Source: an uncultured Actinomycetes bacterium
Lineage (GTDB): Bacteria > Actinomycetota > Acidimicrobiia > Acidimicrobiales > Acidimicrobilacustridaceae
NCBI GenBank assembly: GCA_945957335.1
Contig: CAMFLJ010000002.1
Location: 1-39,319, forward strand
DNA length: 39,319 bases
Direction: 5' to 3'
Shown here: in pieces, positions 1 through 7,494 of the stretch
Position numbering within the stretch: position 1 is the stretch's first letter
How the letters are laid out: each line of letters starts with the position of its first letter
Position numbers and translations under genes: made by a program
Notes under the pieces: generated by a model
Database searches by the model: none
What the model was told of the DNA's origin: nothing
The model's input: the letters and a program-made list of their open reading frames with translations, nothing else

Positions 1-46
1 CGGCGCCGGTGACCACGGCGACGGGTCGGTCCCCCTGTGCGCTCAT
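1..46 (-). CDS. Short-chain dehydrogenase/reductase, N-terminal fragment
   Basis: The minus strand from base 46 reads MSAQGDRPVAVVTGA and then leaves the window. The VTGA run after a short polar start is the first beta strand and start of the TGxxxGxG cofactor loop of SDR oxidoreductases, so this is most likely the first 15 residues of an NAD(P)-dependent SDR. The start is supported by a -10-like TAGGAT seven bases upstream. Nothing can be said about substrate. Confidence 0.55.
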   Translation of the reverse strand, partial: MSAQGDRPVAVVTGA

Positions 47-53
47 CGGGGCG

Positions 54-59
54 ATCCTA
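54..59 (-). promoter_or_regulatory. -10 element, probable leaderless promoter of the SDR gene
   Basis: On the minus strand TAGGAT is followed by seven bases and the ATG at 46. This places a transcription start at or next to the A of the start codon. No convincing -35 is seen. The same geometry recurs at many genes in the window. Confidence 0.45.
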
Positions 60-79
60 CGGTGCGCCCCGACCGGGGG

Positions 80-1651
80 TCACCCAGCGGTGTCCGGCTC
101 GCCGGGCACCTGGAACATGGGCTTCCAGGGCGACTCGGGCCCGACCGGGAACTGGGTGGAGGGGGCGTCACCCTTCGTCGTCCAACGGGCCTGGTACGGC
201 AGGCCGTCGAAGGCGACGGCGGTGCCCTTCTCGTAGAGGGTGGTCGGGTCCCAGACCGGGAGCGAGCCCGGCGGCACGGTCGTGATCGTGGGGGCGGTGT
301 CGCCGGCGCGCACCGGGCCGATCAGGGCCCAGGGCGTGTCCCACTGGCTGGCCGCCGCCGACGACGGGTCGGCGCCCTGGTTGAACCACTTGGCCTGGTA
401 GACGTTGCCCTTCCAGACGACCTTGTAGCCCTCCGGGTACTGGGCGGTCGGCCGCCACACCGGGTACGGGCTGTTGGCCGGGTCGTCGGAGGTGGCGGCC
501 TGGTCGGGGACGGTCACCGCGTCGGTGGCCGACGCGTTCGGGGCGCGGCCCGGGAGGGCGTTGAAGGTGGTGGCGAAGGCGAGCGGCTCCTGGGCCACCC
601 CGCTGCAGGTGTTGGAGTGGACGGCCACGTCGCTGAAGGTGGCACCGCACGCCCGGTCACGGTTGAGCGACCACATCGACACGCGGGCCACGCCCTTGCC
701 GCGGGCGTAGGCGGTGAGACCCTGCGCGTCGTCGAGCGTGAACACCTCGCCGTCGACGTCGTTCTGGCCGATCATCGGGGTGGCGCCGATGCGGGCCCAC
801 CGCTCGGCGTCGGTGAGCGGGGTGCCGATGGCGCGGTAGGCGTCACCGACCTGGGTGGCCGTGGCCTCGAGGGCCGACTTCGACGCCGAGAGCATGTTGG
901 TGGTCGGGTGGACCTTGTCGCCGAAGTCCATGGTCATGGCGTTGACGCCGAGGATGTCGAGGCCGCCCGCGAGCATGGCGCGCAGCACCGACTGCCCGTC
1001 GGCGGTGAGGCCGGTGGTGGCCACGGGCAGGGTGAGCCACACGTCGAGCGTGCGGCCGTCGGCCCGGCGCTCCTGCTGGAGGGCGGCGAGGGCGGCGACG
1101 CGGCGCTCGATCGACGCGGTGTCGGTCAGGGCCGAGCCCTCGAGGTCGAGGTCGATGACGGTGGCGTCGTAGCGCTCGATGACGGTGCGGTAGGCGCCGG
1201 TGAGCTTCGCCTGGTCGTCGCAGGCCACGGCCAGCTCGGACCCGTCACGACCACCGAACGACACCATGGCATCGCCGCCGACGGCTCGCAGCTGGGCGAT
1301 GCGCCGGTCGAGCTCGAGCTCGTCGCCGGCCTGGGCGAGCGTGTAGGCGCCGCCCCACGACGGGGTGCACGCGCCCTTCGGGTCGGCCACCACGAAGGCC
1401 AGCGCGACGTCACGGGAGGGGTTCGCCTGCGGGTCCTGGAACTGGTACGTCGGGGTCAGGGTGACGTCGACGTACGGGACGCTCCACGACTTGGCGCGGG
1501 GCTCGGCGTTGGCGACCGCCTTGCGGACGCCGGTGAACGCCACGCCCACCACCGCCACCACGATCAGCACCACGATGCCGAGGCGCACGAACGAGAGCTT
1601 CTCGGTCGGTCCCTGTTGCGTGGTCGTGCCACCCGCCGTGCTGCCGTCCAT
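80..1651 (-). CDS. Membrane-anchored GH18 chitinase-like protein with two chitin-binding modules
   Basis: A 523-residue protein if it starts at the ATG at 1651; the open frame extends further upstream but into low-complexity, shadow-like sequence. Residues about 22-42 form one hydrophobic segment (a signal anchor, or an uncleaved signal peptide), so the rest is outside the membrane. The catalytic part, about residues 60-370, resembles glycoside hydrolase family 18. It contains VIDLDLEG near residues 166-172, the DxDxE signature in which Glu is the acid/base. The C-terminus holds two carbohydrate-binding modules of family 5/12 type (about 396-447 and 464-523), each with the aromatic pattern PxWxPTxxYxxG...Y.A.W. 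It is divergent from the glycosyltransferase-EAL gene at 1857. Together they suggest synthesis and trimming of a GlcNAc-type polymer, which is inference. Confidence 0.8.
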   Translation of the reverse strand: MDGSTAGGTTTQQGPTEKLSFVRLGIVVLIVVAVVGVAFTGVRKAVANAEPRAKSWSVPYVDVTLTPTYQFQDPQANPSRDVALAFVVADPKGACTPSWGGAYTLAQAGDELELDRRIAQLRAVGGDAMVSFGGRDGSELAVACDDQAKLTGAYRTVIERYDATVIDLDLEGSALTDTASIERRVAALAALQQERRADGRTLDVWLTLPVATTGLTADGQSVLRAMLAGGLDILGVNAMTMDFGDKVHPTTNMLSASKSALEATATQVGDAYRAIGTPLTDAERWARIGATPMIGQNDVDGEVFTLDDAQGLTAYARGKGVARVSMWSLNRDRACGATFSDVAVHSNTCSGVAQEPLAFATTFNALPGRAPNASATDAVTVPDQAATSDDPANSPYPVWRPTAQYPEGYKVVWKGNVYQAKWFNQGADPSSAAASQWDTPWALIGPVRAGDTAPTITTVPPGSLPVWDPTTLYEKGTAVAFDGLPYQARWTTKGDAPSTQFPVGPESPWKPMFQVPGEPDTAG

Positions 1652-1754
1652 GATCCCTCGCCGTCGGTCTCGTCGATCACCCGTGATCCGGGTCGAGGGT
1701 GTTCTCGGCCCGTCGCGCCCCGGTCCTGAGCAGTTCTCTCGTCCAGATGTGTCA

Positions 1755-1768
1755 CAGCGAATTCGCTG
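1755..1768. promoter_or_regulatory. 14-bp perfect palindrome in the divergent promoter region
   Basis: CAGCGAATTCGCTG is a perfect 14-base inverted repeat in the 205-base gap between the chitinase-like gene and the glycosyltransferase-EAL gene. Its position, 87 bases before the plus-strand start and 104 before the minus-strand start, suits an operator that could control both genes. No regulator gene adjoins it. I see no clear -35/-10 pair for either gene in this gap. Confidence 0.45.
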
Positions 1769-1856
1769 AAGTCGGGGCCCGCTGAGGCCGAAGGTCCCTT
1801 CTGATACCTCCTGGTCCAAGCACGGGAGGCACGACGGCGAACGATCAGGAGACGGC

Positions 1857-4800
1857 ATGGCAGCCACGACGGCGGAGACGGCGCGACGACGCCAGTGGGG
1901 CAGCGACAGGCGTGACCGCCCGCTGCCCACGGTTCCGCCCCCGGTGTCGGACCGGCGCATCCGGATGGGCCGCCTGGCGATCGTGCTGACGGTGTCGGCG
2001 TGGGTCGCCTACATGTGCTTCACGATCTTCCAGCAGTTCATCGAGGGCCGCGCCGACAGCGCCCGCCTGGTGATCGAGGCGATCGTCTACATGGTGGTGG
2101 TGACCGCGCTGACGGCCTCGGCCATGGCGTACCTCATCACCCGCATCGGCTTCTTCTACCGGAGCCGGGTGCACCGCCGGGCGCCCCGCGCCGTCATCGA
2201 CGACTTCTTCGAGCAGACCATCCCGACGGTGACGGTGCTCGTGCCCTCCTACCAGGAGGACGAGCGGGTGGTGCGCACCACCCTGCTGTCGGCGGCGCTG
2301 CAGGAGCACCCGTACCTGCGCATCGTGCTGCTCGTCGACGACCCGCCCGAGCCGTCGTCGGACGCCGCCCGCGACATGCTCGAGCGGGCGCGGAGCCTGC
2401 CCGGCCGGGTGCAGGACCTGCTGGCCGAGCCGTGCGGCCGCTTCCAGGCCGCCCTCGACGCCTTCGAGGAGGCCCAGCGCGCCGAGACCGTGCCGAGCGT
2501 CGATGACGTGCTCGCGGTGGCCGACCACTACCGCCACGCGGTGGGCTGGCTGCGCGACCTCGCCGCCGCGCAGGAGATCGTGGACCACTCCGACACGTTC
2601 TTCGCCGACCACGTCGTGGGCGCGCTCGCGGGTGACCTCGAGGTGATCGCCGCGGCCCTCGAGGCGGCCGCCGCCGACGGCGCCACCCTGCCGGCCCGCC
2701 GCCTGCGCCAGCTGCACCGCCGCCTGGTCGCCACCTTCCGCGCCGAGCTCACCAGCTTCGAGCGCAAGCAGTACGTGTCGCTGTCGCACGCCCCCAATAA
2801 GGCGATGAACCTCAACAGCTACATCGGGCTCATGGGTGGCTCCTACAAGGAGGTCGCCACCCCGCTCGGCACCGCGCTGGTGGCCTGCGCGCCCCGCTCG
2901 GCCGACCTCACCGTGCCCGACCCCGACTACGTGCTCACCCTCGACGCCGACTCGGTGCTCCTGCCCGAGTACACCGTCCGCATCCTCCACCTCATGGAGC
3001 AGAGCGCCCACGCCAAGGTGGGTGTGGCCCAGACCCCGTACAGCTCGTACCCGGGCTCGGCCACGCGCATCGAGCGCATCGCCGGTGCCACCACCGACCT
3101 GCAGCACATCGTCCACCAGGGCATGACCCACTACGACGCCACGTTCTGGGTCGGGGCCAACGCCATCCTGCGCAAGCGGGCCCTCGAGGACATCGTCGAG
3201 ATCGACTACGAGGGCGACTGGGAGATCCGCCGCTACATCCAGGACCGCACGGTCATCGAGGACACCGAGTCGACCATCGACCTCGGCGTGCACGGCTGGT
3301 CGTTGCTCAACTACCCCGAGCGCCTCGCCTACTCGGCGACCCCGCCGGACTTCGGCTCGCTGTGCATCCAGCGCCAGCGCTGGGCCAACGGCGGCCTGCT
3401 CATCCTGTCGAGGCTGCGGCGCCAGTCGAAGGCCCGCAAGGCCCGGGGCGAGCCCAACCGCTTCGGCGAGGTGTTCCTGCGGGTCAACTACATGGCGTCG
3501 ATCTTCTGGTCGTCGCTGTGCCTGCTGATCATGCTCTGCTACCCGTTCAACGCCGGGCTGCTGAACCCGATCCTGCTGCTCGTCGCCCTGCCGTACTTCG
3601 TGATGATGGCGAGCGACCTCGCCTACTGCGGCTACAAGCGCCTCGACGTGCTGCGCATCTACGGGTTCAACCTGATCCTGCTGCCGGTGAACCTGTCGGG
3701 CAGCTTCGCCTCGATCCTGCAGCTCGTCACCGGCGAGAAGAGCGCCTTCAAGCGCACCCCCAAGGTGCGCGACCGCACGACCGCCCGGGCGCTCTACATC
3801 CTCGCCCCGCTCGCGCTGATCGCCTTCGCGACCTACACGATCTTCCTCGACCTCCGCCTCCACCGGTGGGAGAACCTCGTGTACGCCGCGCTCAACGCGG
3901 TGCTCGCGCTCTACGCCATGGTGGCGTTCGTGGGGCTGTGGAACTGCGTCGTCGACCTGTGGCTCACCCTGCGGAGCTGGCTCTACAAGCCGGTGCCGCC
4001 GCCGAAGCCCGCGCCCGCGCCGGTCGCGGTGCCGGGCGGTGGCCCGGTTGTGGTCACCGACTGGGCGTCGGTCCTCTACTACGGCACCGCCGACGCGGCG
4101 AAAACCGCGGTGATCGCCCGGCCGACGTCGCGCCAGGCCGAGCGGGAGGCCCGGGCCGACCGCGCCCCGGCCGCCGCGGCTCCGTCGTCGGTGCCCGTGC
4201 CTCCGGCCGCCGCCGGCGTGTTCGAGGAGTTCGCCTTCTTCACCGTGTTCCAGCCGATCGTCGACCTCGAGACCGGCACCGCGGTGGGCTTCGAGGCCCT
4301 GACCCGCTTCGCCGACGGGCGCTCGCCCGACGTCGCGCTCGCCGACGCCGACGCCACCGGCCGGGCGGTCGAGCTCGACGCGGCGCTGGTGCGCTCCGCG
4401 GTGGCTGCCGCCGTCGGCCTTCCCGTCGGCGCCTGGGTGTCGATCAACGTGTCGGTCGCGCTCGCCGGGCGCCCGGAGGTGCTGGCCGAGGCGCTGGACG
4501 GCGCGCCCTGCCCGGTGGTCGTCGAGTACAGCAACGACGGCGTCACCGACCCGGCGGAGTGGGTGGCCACCCTGCCGGAGAACGTGCTCGTGGCCGTCGA
4601 CGACGCCGGGGTGGGCTACGACAGCCTCGCCCTGCTCGAGAACCTGCAGCCGTCGTTCATGAAGCTCGACCGCACGACGGTCACCGGCATCGAGATCGAC
4701 GCCGCCCGCCGGGCCTTCGTGGGCACCCTCGCCGCCTTCGCCGAGGAGCACGGCTGCGAGGTCATCGCCGAGGGCATCGAGACCGAGTCCGAGCGCATCG

Positions 4801-4904
4801 CCCTGAAGGAGGCCGGCGTGCAGCTCGGCCAGGGCTACCTGCTCGGCCGACCGGCGCCGATCGCCCAGGCCGTCGAGCCCGACCGCGGCACGGCGGTGGC
4901 CTGA
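1857..4904 (+). CDS. Processive GT2 glycosyltransferase fused to a c-di-GMP phosphodiesterase (EAL) domain
   Basis: 1015 residues; the start is supported by AGGAG ten bases upstream. Two membrane segments (about 40-62 and 71-95) precede a family 2 glycosyltransferase domain with VPSYQEDE at 129-136, DAD at 363-365 (metal/UDP-sugar binding), a TED-like DTES site, and QRQRW at 505-509. This is the Q(Q/R)xRW product-binding motif of chitin, hyaluronan, PNAG and cellulose synthases. Further membrane segments lie at about 545-690. A proline/alanine linker leads to an EAL domain (about 795-1010) with EAL at 813-815, N in SINVS, E in VVEYS, DD in VDDAGVGY, K in MKLDR, E in AEGIE and Q in GQGY. All main catalytic and metal ligands appear to be kept, although loop 6 departs from DFGTGYSS. 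The protein probably makes a surface polysaccharide and either degrades or senses c-di-GMP. Confidence 0.85.
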   Translation: MAATTAETARRRQWGSDRRDRPLPTVPPPVSDRRIRMGRLAIVLTVSAWVAYMCFTIFQQFIEGRADSARLVIEAIVYMVVVTALTASAMAYLITRIGFFYRSRVHRRAPRAVIDDFFEQTIPTVTVLVPSYQEDERVVRTTLLSAALQEHPYLRIVLLVDDPPEPSSDAARDMLERARSLPGRVQDLLAEPCGRFQAALDAFEEAQRAETVPSVDDVLAVADHYRHAVGWLRDLAAAQEIVDHSDTFFADHVVGALAGDLEVIAAALEAAAADGATLPARRLRQLHRRLVATFRAELTSFERKQYVSLSHAPNKAMNLNSYIGLMGGSYKEVATPLGTALVACAPRSADLTVPDPDYVLTLDADSVLLPEYTVRILHLMEQSAHAKVGVAQTPYSSYPGSATRIERIAGATTDLQHIVHQGMTHYDATFWVGANAILRKRALEDIVEIDYEGDWEIRRYIQDRTVIEDTESTIDLGVHGWSLLNYPERLAYSATPPDFGSLCIQRQRWANGGLLILSRLRRQSKARKARGEPNRFGEVFLRVNYMASIFWSSLCLLIMLCYPFNAGLLNPILLLVALPYFVMMASDLAYCGYKRLDVLRIYGFNLILLPVNLSGSFASILQLVTGEKSAFKRTPKVRDRTTARALYILAPLALIAFATYTIFLDLRLHRWENLVYAALNAVLALYAMVAFVGLWNCVVDLWLTLRSWLYKPVPPPKPAPAPVAVPGGGPVVVTDWASVLYYGTADAAKTAVIARPTSRQAEREARADRAPAAAAPSSVPVPPAAAGVFEEFAFFTVFQPIVDLETGTAVGFEALTRFADGRSPDVALADADATGRAVELDAALVRSAVAAAVGLPVGAWVSINVSVALAGRPEVLAEALDGAPCPVVVEYSNDGVTDPAEWVATLPENVLVAVDDAGVGYDSLALLENLQPSFMKLDRTTVTGIEIDAARRAFVGTLAAFAEEHGCEVIAEGIETESERIALKEAGVQLGQGYLLGRPAPIAQAVEPDRGTAVA

Positions 4905-4920
4905 CCGGTCCCGTCCTGCG

Positions 4921-4952
4921 CTGCGGCCGTCGGCTCAGTCCGGCGGCCGCAG
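4921..4952. terminator. Bidirectional terminator-like hairpin between convergent genes
   Basis: CTGCGGCCG at 4921-4929 pairs perfectly with CGGCCGCAG at 4944-4952, with a 14-base loop. It sits between the end of the glycosyltransferase-EAL gene (4904) and the end of the minus-strand gene (4935), overlapping the latter's last codons. There is no T-tract, as is common in high-GC actinomycetes. Confidence 0.45.
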
Positions 4953-5369
4953 GTCGACCTCGGTGCCGTCGGTGTCGACGGCCGCGGCCAACCGGGCGGT
5001 GCTCGGCGCGCCGGCGACGGTGAGCGCGGCCAGCACCTCGAAGGCGACGTCGGTGGCGGTGGTGCCGGGAGGCTGGCGCAGGGTGGCCCCCTCGCCGTCC
5101 TCGTCGAGCTGCCACCCGCGCCGGCCGAGGGCGTCGGCCACGTTGCGCAGGCGCGACATCGACAGCTCGTTGAAGCGCACCACGATCACGCTGCTCCCAC
5201 CGGGCTTGGCGGTGATGACGACCCGGTGCCAGCCCTCGGGCGCGTCGACGGCGACGGCGGTGTCGAGGCCGGTGGTCATCACGTGCGCCCGCACGTTGAC
5301 GACGGCGTCGCTGAACACGCCGACGGCGTCGAAGTCGGACGGGTCGACGGTGATCGGTGCGGGGGCCAC
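4935..5369 (-). CDS. Uncharacterised protein, about 144 residues
   Basis: No family recognised. I chose the GTG at 5369 (giving MAPAPITVDPSDFDAVGVFSD...) because an ATG at 5483 would overlap the neighbouring small gene by 71 bases and its extra residues look like random arginine- and proline-rich shadow sequence. An ATG at 5279 would remove conserved-looking strands. The product is a mixed alpha/beta soluble protein with alternating hydrophobic strands (HRVVITAKP, SVIVVRFNELSMSRL, GWQLDEDGEGATLRQPPG). No signal peptide or membrane segment is visible. It is probably co-transcribed with the upstream 73-residue gene, 43 bases away. Confidence 0.55.
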   Translation of the reverse strand: MAPAPITVDPSDFDAVGVFSDAVVNVRAHVMTTGLDTAVAVDAPEGWHRVVITAKPGGSSVIVVRFNELSMSRLRNVADALGRRGWQLDEDGEGATLRQPPGTTATDVAFEVLAALTVAGAPSTARLAAAVDTDGTEVDLRPPD

Positions 5370-5412
5370 CTCCAGAGCCTGCCACCGGCCCCGGTCGACC
5401 CGCGTCCGCGGG

Positions 5413-5634
5413 TCAGTCGCCGCCGGTGCCGGGCCCGTGCGACTCCTGCTCGAAGCGCCGCTCGGCCTCCTCGGCGTCGCCACCGGTCTCGTCCATCAAC
5501 CGGTCGGCCAGCTCGGCATCCTGGTCGACGGCCTGGCCGAGGGACTTGTCCTCGTAGCCGGGCTGCTCGTAGTGGGCGTCGGGATCGGTGCCGGTCGGGG
5601 TGTCGGTCCCGGGCTGGGGGGTGTTCTCGCTCAT
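5413..5634 (-). CDS. Small acidic hydrophilic protein, 73 residues
   Basis: A strongly acidic, polar protein (MSENTPQPGTDTPTGTDPD then DAHYEQPGYEDKSLGQAVDQ) with no hydrophobic segment. The C-terminal half (AELADRLMDETGGDAEEAERRF) is predicted helical by eye. Such short acidic proteins are common in actinomycetes and are often stress-associated, but no function is claimed. The start is supported by TAGGTC six bases upstream, the spacing seen at other genes here, though the last base of the hexamer is off consensus. Confidence 0.6.
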   Translation of the reverse strand: MSENTPQPGTDTPTGTDPDAHYEQPGYEDKSLGQAVDQDAELADRLMDETGGDAEEAERRFEQESHGPGTGGD

Positions 5635-5679
5635 GGTGGCGACCTACCCGGTCGCGCCCGGTCCACGACCGACCGTGGC

Positions 5680-7281
5680 TCAGGGCGCGTCGACCTCGAC
5701 CAGCCCGACGGCGCGGAGCTCGAGCCAGCGGGAGGGGGAGAGCGCACGCAGGAACGGCAGGTCGTGGCTCACCACGACCATCGTCCCGAGGTGGCCCGAG
5801 AGCGCCTCGGTGAGGTGGCGGACGCTCTCCATGTCGAGGTTGTTGGTGGGCTCGTCGAGCAGCAGCAGCTGAGGGGTCGGGTCGGTGAGCAGCAGCGCCG
5901 CCAGCGTGGCCCGCAGCCGCTCGCCGCCCGACAGCGTGCCGACGAGGCGGTCCGCGTCGGCGCCCCGGAACAGGAGCCGGGCCAGCCCGGCCCGCACCTC
6001 GTTGGTGGTGGCGCCGGGGGTGAGCCGGCCCACCCCCTCGGCGAGCGTCGTGGTGTCGTCGAGCAGGTCGAGGGCCTGGGGCAGGTAGCCGACGGGCACC
6101 GGCACCTCGACGGTGCCGGCCTCAGGGACCACCAGCCCGGCCAGGGTGCGCAGCAGCGTGGTCTTGCCCACCCCGTTGTCGCCGAGGAGGGCGATGCGCT
6201 CGGGCCCCTGCACGTCGAGCGAGACGGTGGGGCCGTGGGGCAGCACGACCTCGTCGAGGTGGACCACGCGACGGCGGGTCGGCACGGCCGAGCCCGGGAG
6301 GTCGAGGCGGATGGTGGCGTCGTCGTCGACCGCGGCGCGGGCGTCGGTGAGGCGCTCGGCGGCGTCGGCCACGCGGCCCTCGTGGACGCCGCGCACCCGC
6401 CCGCTGGTGGCCTCGGCCCGCCGCTTCATGCCGCCGAGCACGATCTTGGGCGTGCCCCCGCGGGCGGCCAGGTCGCGGCCCTGGCGGGCGCTGCGGGCGA
6501 GCTTGGTGCGGGCCTCGACCAGGTCGCGCTCCTGGCGCCGCAGCTCGCCCTCGGCGGTGGTGACGGCCCGCTCGGCGGCGGCCTGCTCGATGGCGACGGT
6601 CTCCTCGTACGAGGCGAGATCACCCGTGTGGAGGCGCAGCTCACCCCGCCGCAGCTCGGCGATGGCGTCGACGGTGCCGAGCAGCTCCCGGTCGTGGCTC
6701 ACGACCAGGGCCACCCCGCGCCAGCCGTCGAGCACGGCGAAGAGCCGGGCCCGGCCCCGACGGTCGAGGTTGTTGGTCGGCTCGTCGAGGAGCAGCACCT
6801 CGGGGCGCCGCAGCAGGCGGCCGGCCAGGCCGATGAGCGTGCACTCGCCGCCCGACAGGCCGCCGACGGGTCGGTCGAGGTCGATGCCCCCGAGACCCAG
6901 CCGGTCGAGCTCGGCGGCGGCGCGCTCCTCGACGTCCCAGTCGTCGCCGAGCGCGTCGAAGTGGGCCGGGTCGGTGTCGCCGGCCTCGATGGCGTGGAGG
7001 GCGGCGCGGGCGCGGTCGATCCCGAGCAGCTCGTCGACCCGCGTGTCGGCGTGGCGGGGGAGGTCCTGGGGCAGGAGGGCGACGACGCCGCTCACCGTGA
7101 CGGTGCCGGTGGTGGGTGCGAGCTCGCCGGTGACGAGTCGCAGGAGCGTGGACTTGCCGGCGCCGTTGGCACCGATCAGGCCGGTGACAGCGAGGCCGAA
7201 GGAGGCGTCGACGTGGTCGAGCACGGCCGTGCCGTCCGGGAAGGCGAACGACGCGTCGGCGAACGTGACGGATGGGGGCAT
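5680..7281 (-). CDS. ABC-F family ATPase (translation factor or ribosome protection type)
   Basis: 533 residues with two ATP-binding cassettes in tandem and no membrane domain, the ABC-F layout. First cassette: Walker A GANGAGKST at 37-45, signature LSGGE, Walker B LLLLDEPTNNLD. Second cassette: Walker A GDNGVGKTT near 365-373, LSGGERLRA and LLLDEPTNNLD. Between them is a charged, arginine/glutamate-rich helical linker of roughly 80 residues, the part that reaches the ribosomal P-site or tunnel in this family. ABC-F proteins act on ribosomes; some confer resistance to tunnel-binding antibiotics, others (EttA, Uup) are housekeeping. The sequence alone does not decide between these. The 213-base leader before it could hold an attenuator. 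Confidence 0.88.
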   Translation of the reverse strand: MPPSVTFADASFAFPDGTAVLDHVDASFGLAVTGLIGANGAGKSTLLRLVTGELAPTTGTVTVSGVVALLPQDLPRHADTRVDELLGIDRARAALHAIEAGDTDPAHFDALGDDWDVEERAAAELDRLGLGGIDLDRPVGGLSGGECTLIGLAGRLLRRPEVLLLDEPTNNLDRRGRARLFAVLDGWRGVALVVSHDRELLGTVDAIAELRRGELRLHTGDLASYEETVAIEQAAAERAVTTAEGELRRQERDLVEARTKLARSARQGRDLAARGGTPKIVLGGMKRRAEATSGRVRGVHEGRVADAAERLTDARAAVDDDATIRLDLPGSAVPTRRRVVHLDEVVLPHGPTVSLDVQGPERIALLGDNGVGKTTLLRTLAGLVVPEAGTVEVPVPVGYLPQALDLLDDTTTLAEGVGRLTPGATTNEVRAGLARLLFRGADADRLVGTLSGGERLRATLAALLLTDPTPQLLLLDEPTNNLDMESVRHLTEALSGHLGTMVVVSHDLPFLRALSPSRWLELRAVGLVEVDAP

Positions 7282-7494
7282 GCGGGGGCTCCGAGGGTGC
7301 GGTGGCGGATGACGTCACCCGGCCGCGGCACAGTGGCGGTGGACGCACCTCGTGAGGCGGTCTCCACTCGCCGGCACGGCCGGCCCTCAGCTCTTCAATG
7401 CACCGACCTCCACTCGACTGACGTGATCACGGTAGGGCGGTGTCGCTCCGGAACGCGGAGGATTTTCGGCAGTGGGGGCTCCTACGCTCCGGCC
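7282..7494. other. Divergent intergenic region with two short palindromes
   Basis: This 213-base gap lies between the ABC-F start (7281, minus) and the plus gene at 7495. It contains TGACGTCA at 7310-7317 and CGTGATCACG at 7422-7431, both perfect inverted repeats, and a -10 element at 7483. I see no convincing leader peptide with its own ribosome site before the ABC-F gene. Confidence 0.35.
7483..7488 (+). promoter_or_regulatory. -10 element, probable leaderless promoter
   Basis: TACGCT is followed by six bases (CCGGCC) and the ATG at 7495. There is no Shine-Dalgarno sequence at normal spacing, so a leaderless mRNA is likely. Confidence 0.5.

Noticed and set aside
62-1729. Long open frame antisense to the chitinase-like gene
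   Set aside because: Composition is typical of the complement of GC-rich coding DNA (Arg/Gly/Val/His-rich), and the minus strand encodes a recognisable GH18 protein.
1751-1775. Third copy of the CTGTCACAC damage-type box near the synthase gene
   Set aside because: GTGTCACAG occurs, but there is no TAnnnT eight bases later, so it does not meet the pattern.
1845-4751. 968-codon open frame antisense to the glycosyltransferase-EAL gene
   Set aside because: Repetitive His/Arg/Glu/Val-rich shadow with no motif; the plus strand carries clear GT2 and EAL motifs.
5680-7281. Calling the ABC-F protein an antibiotic resistance determinant
   Set aside because: Motifs define the family only; resistance and housekeeping members cannot be separated without phylogeny.
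4963-7494. Upstream extension of the gene at 7495 across the ABC-F gene
   Set aside because: The same frame stays open only because it is antisense to ABC-F; protein-like sequence begins at the ATG at 7495.
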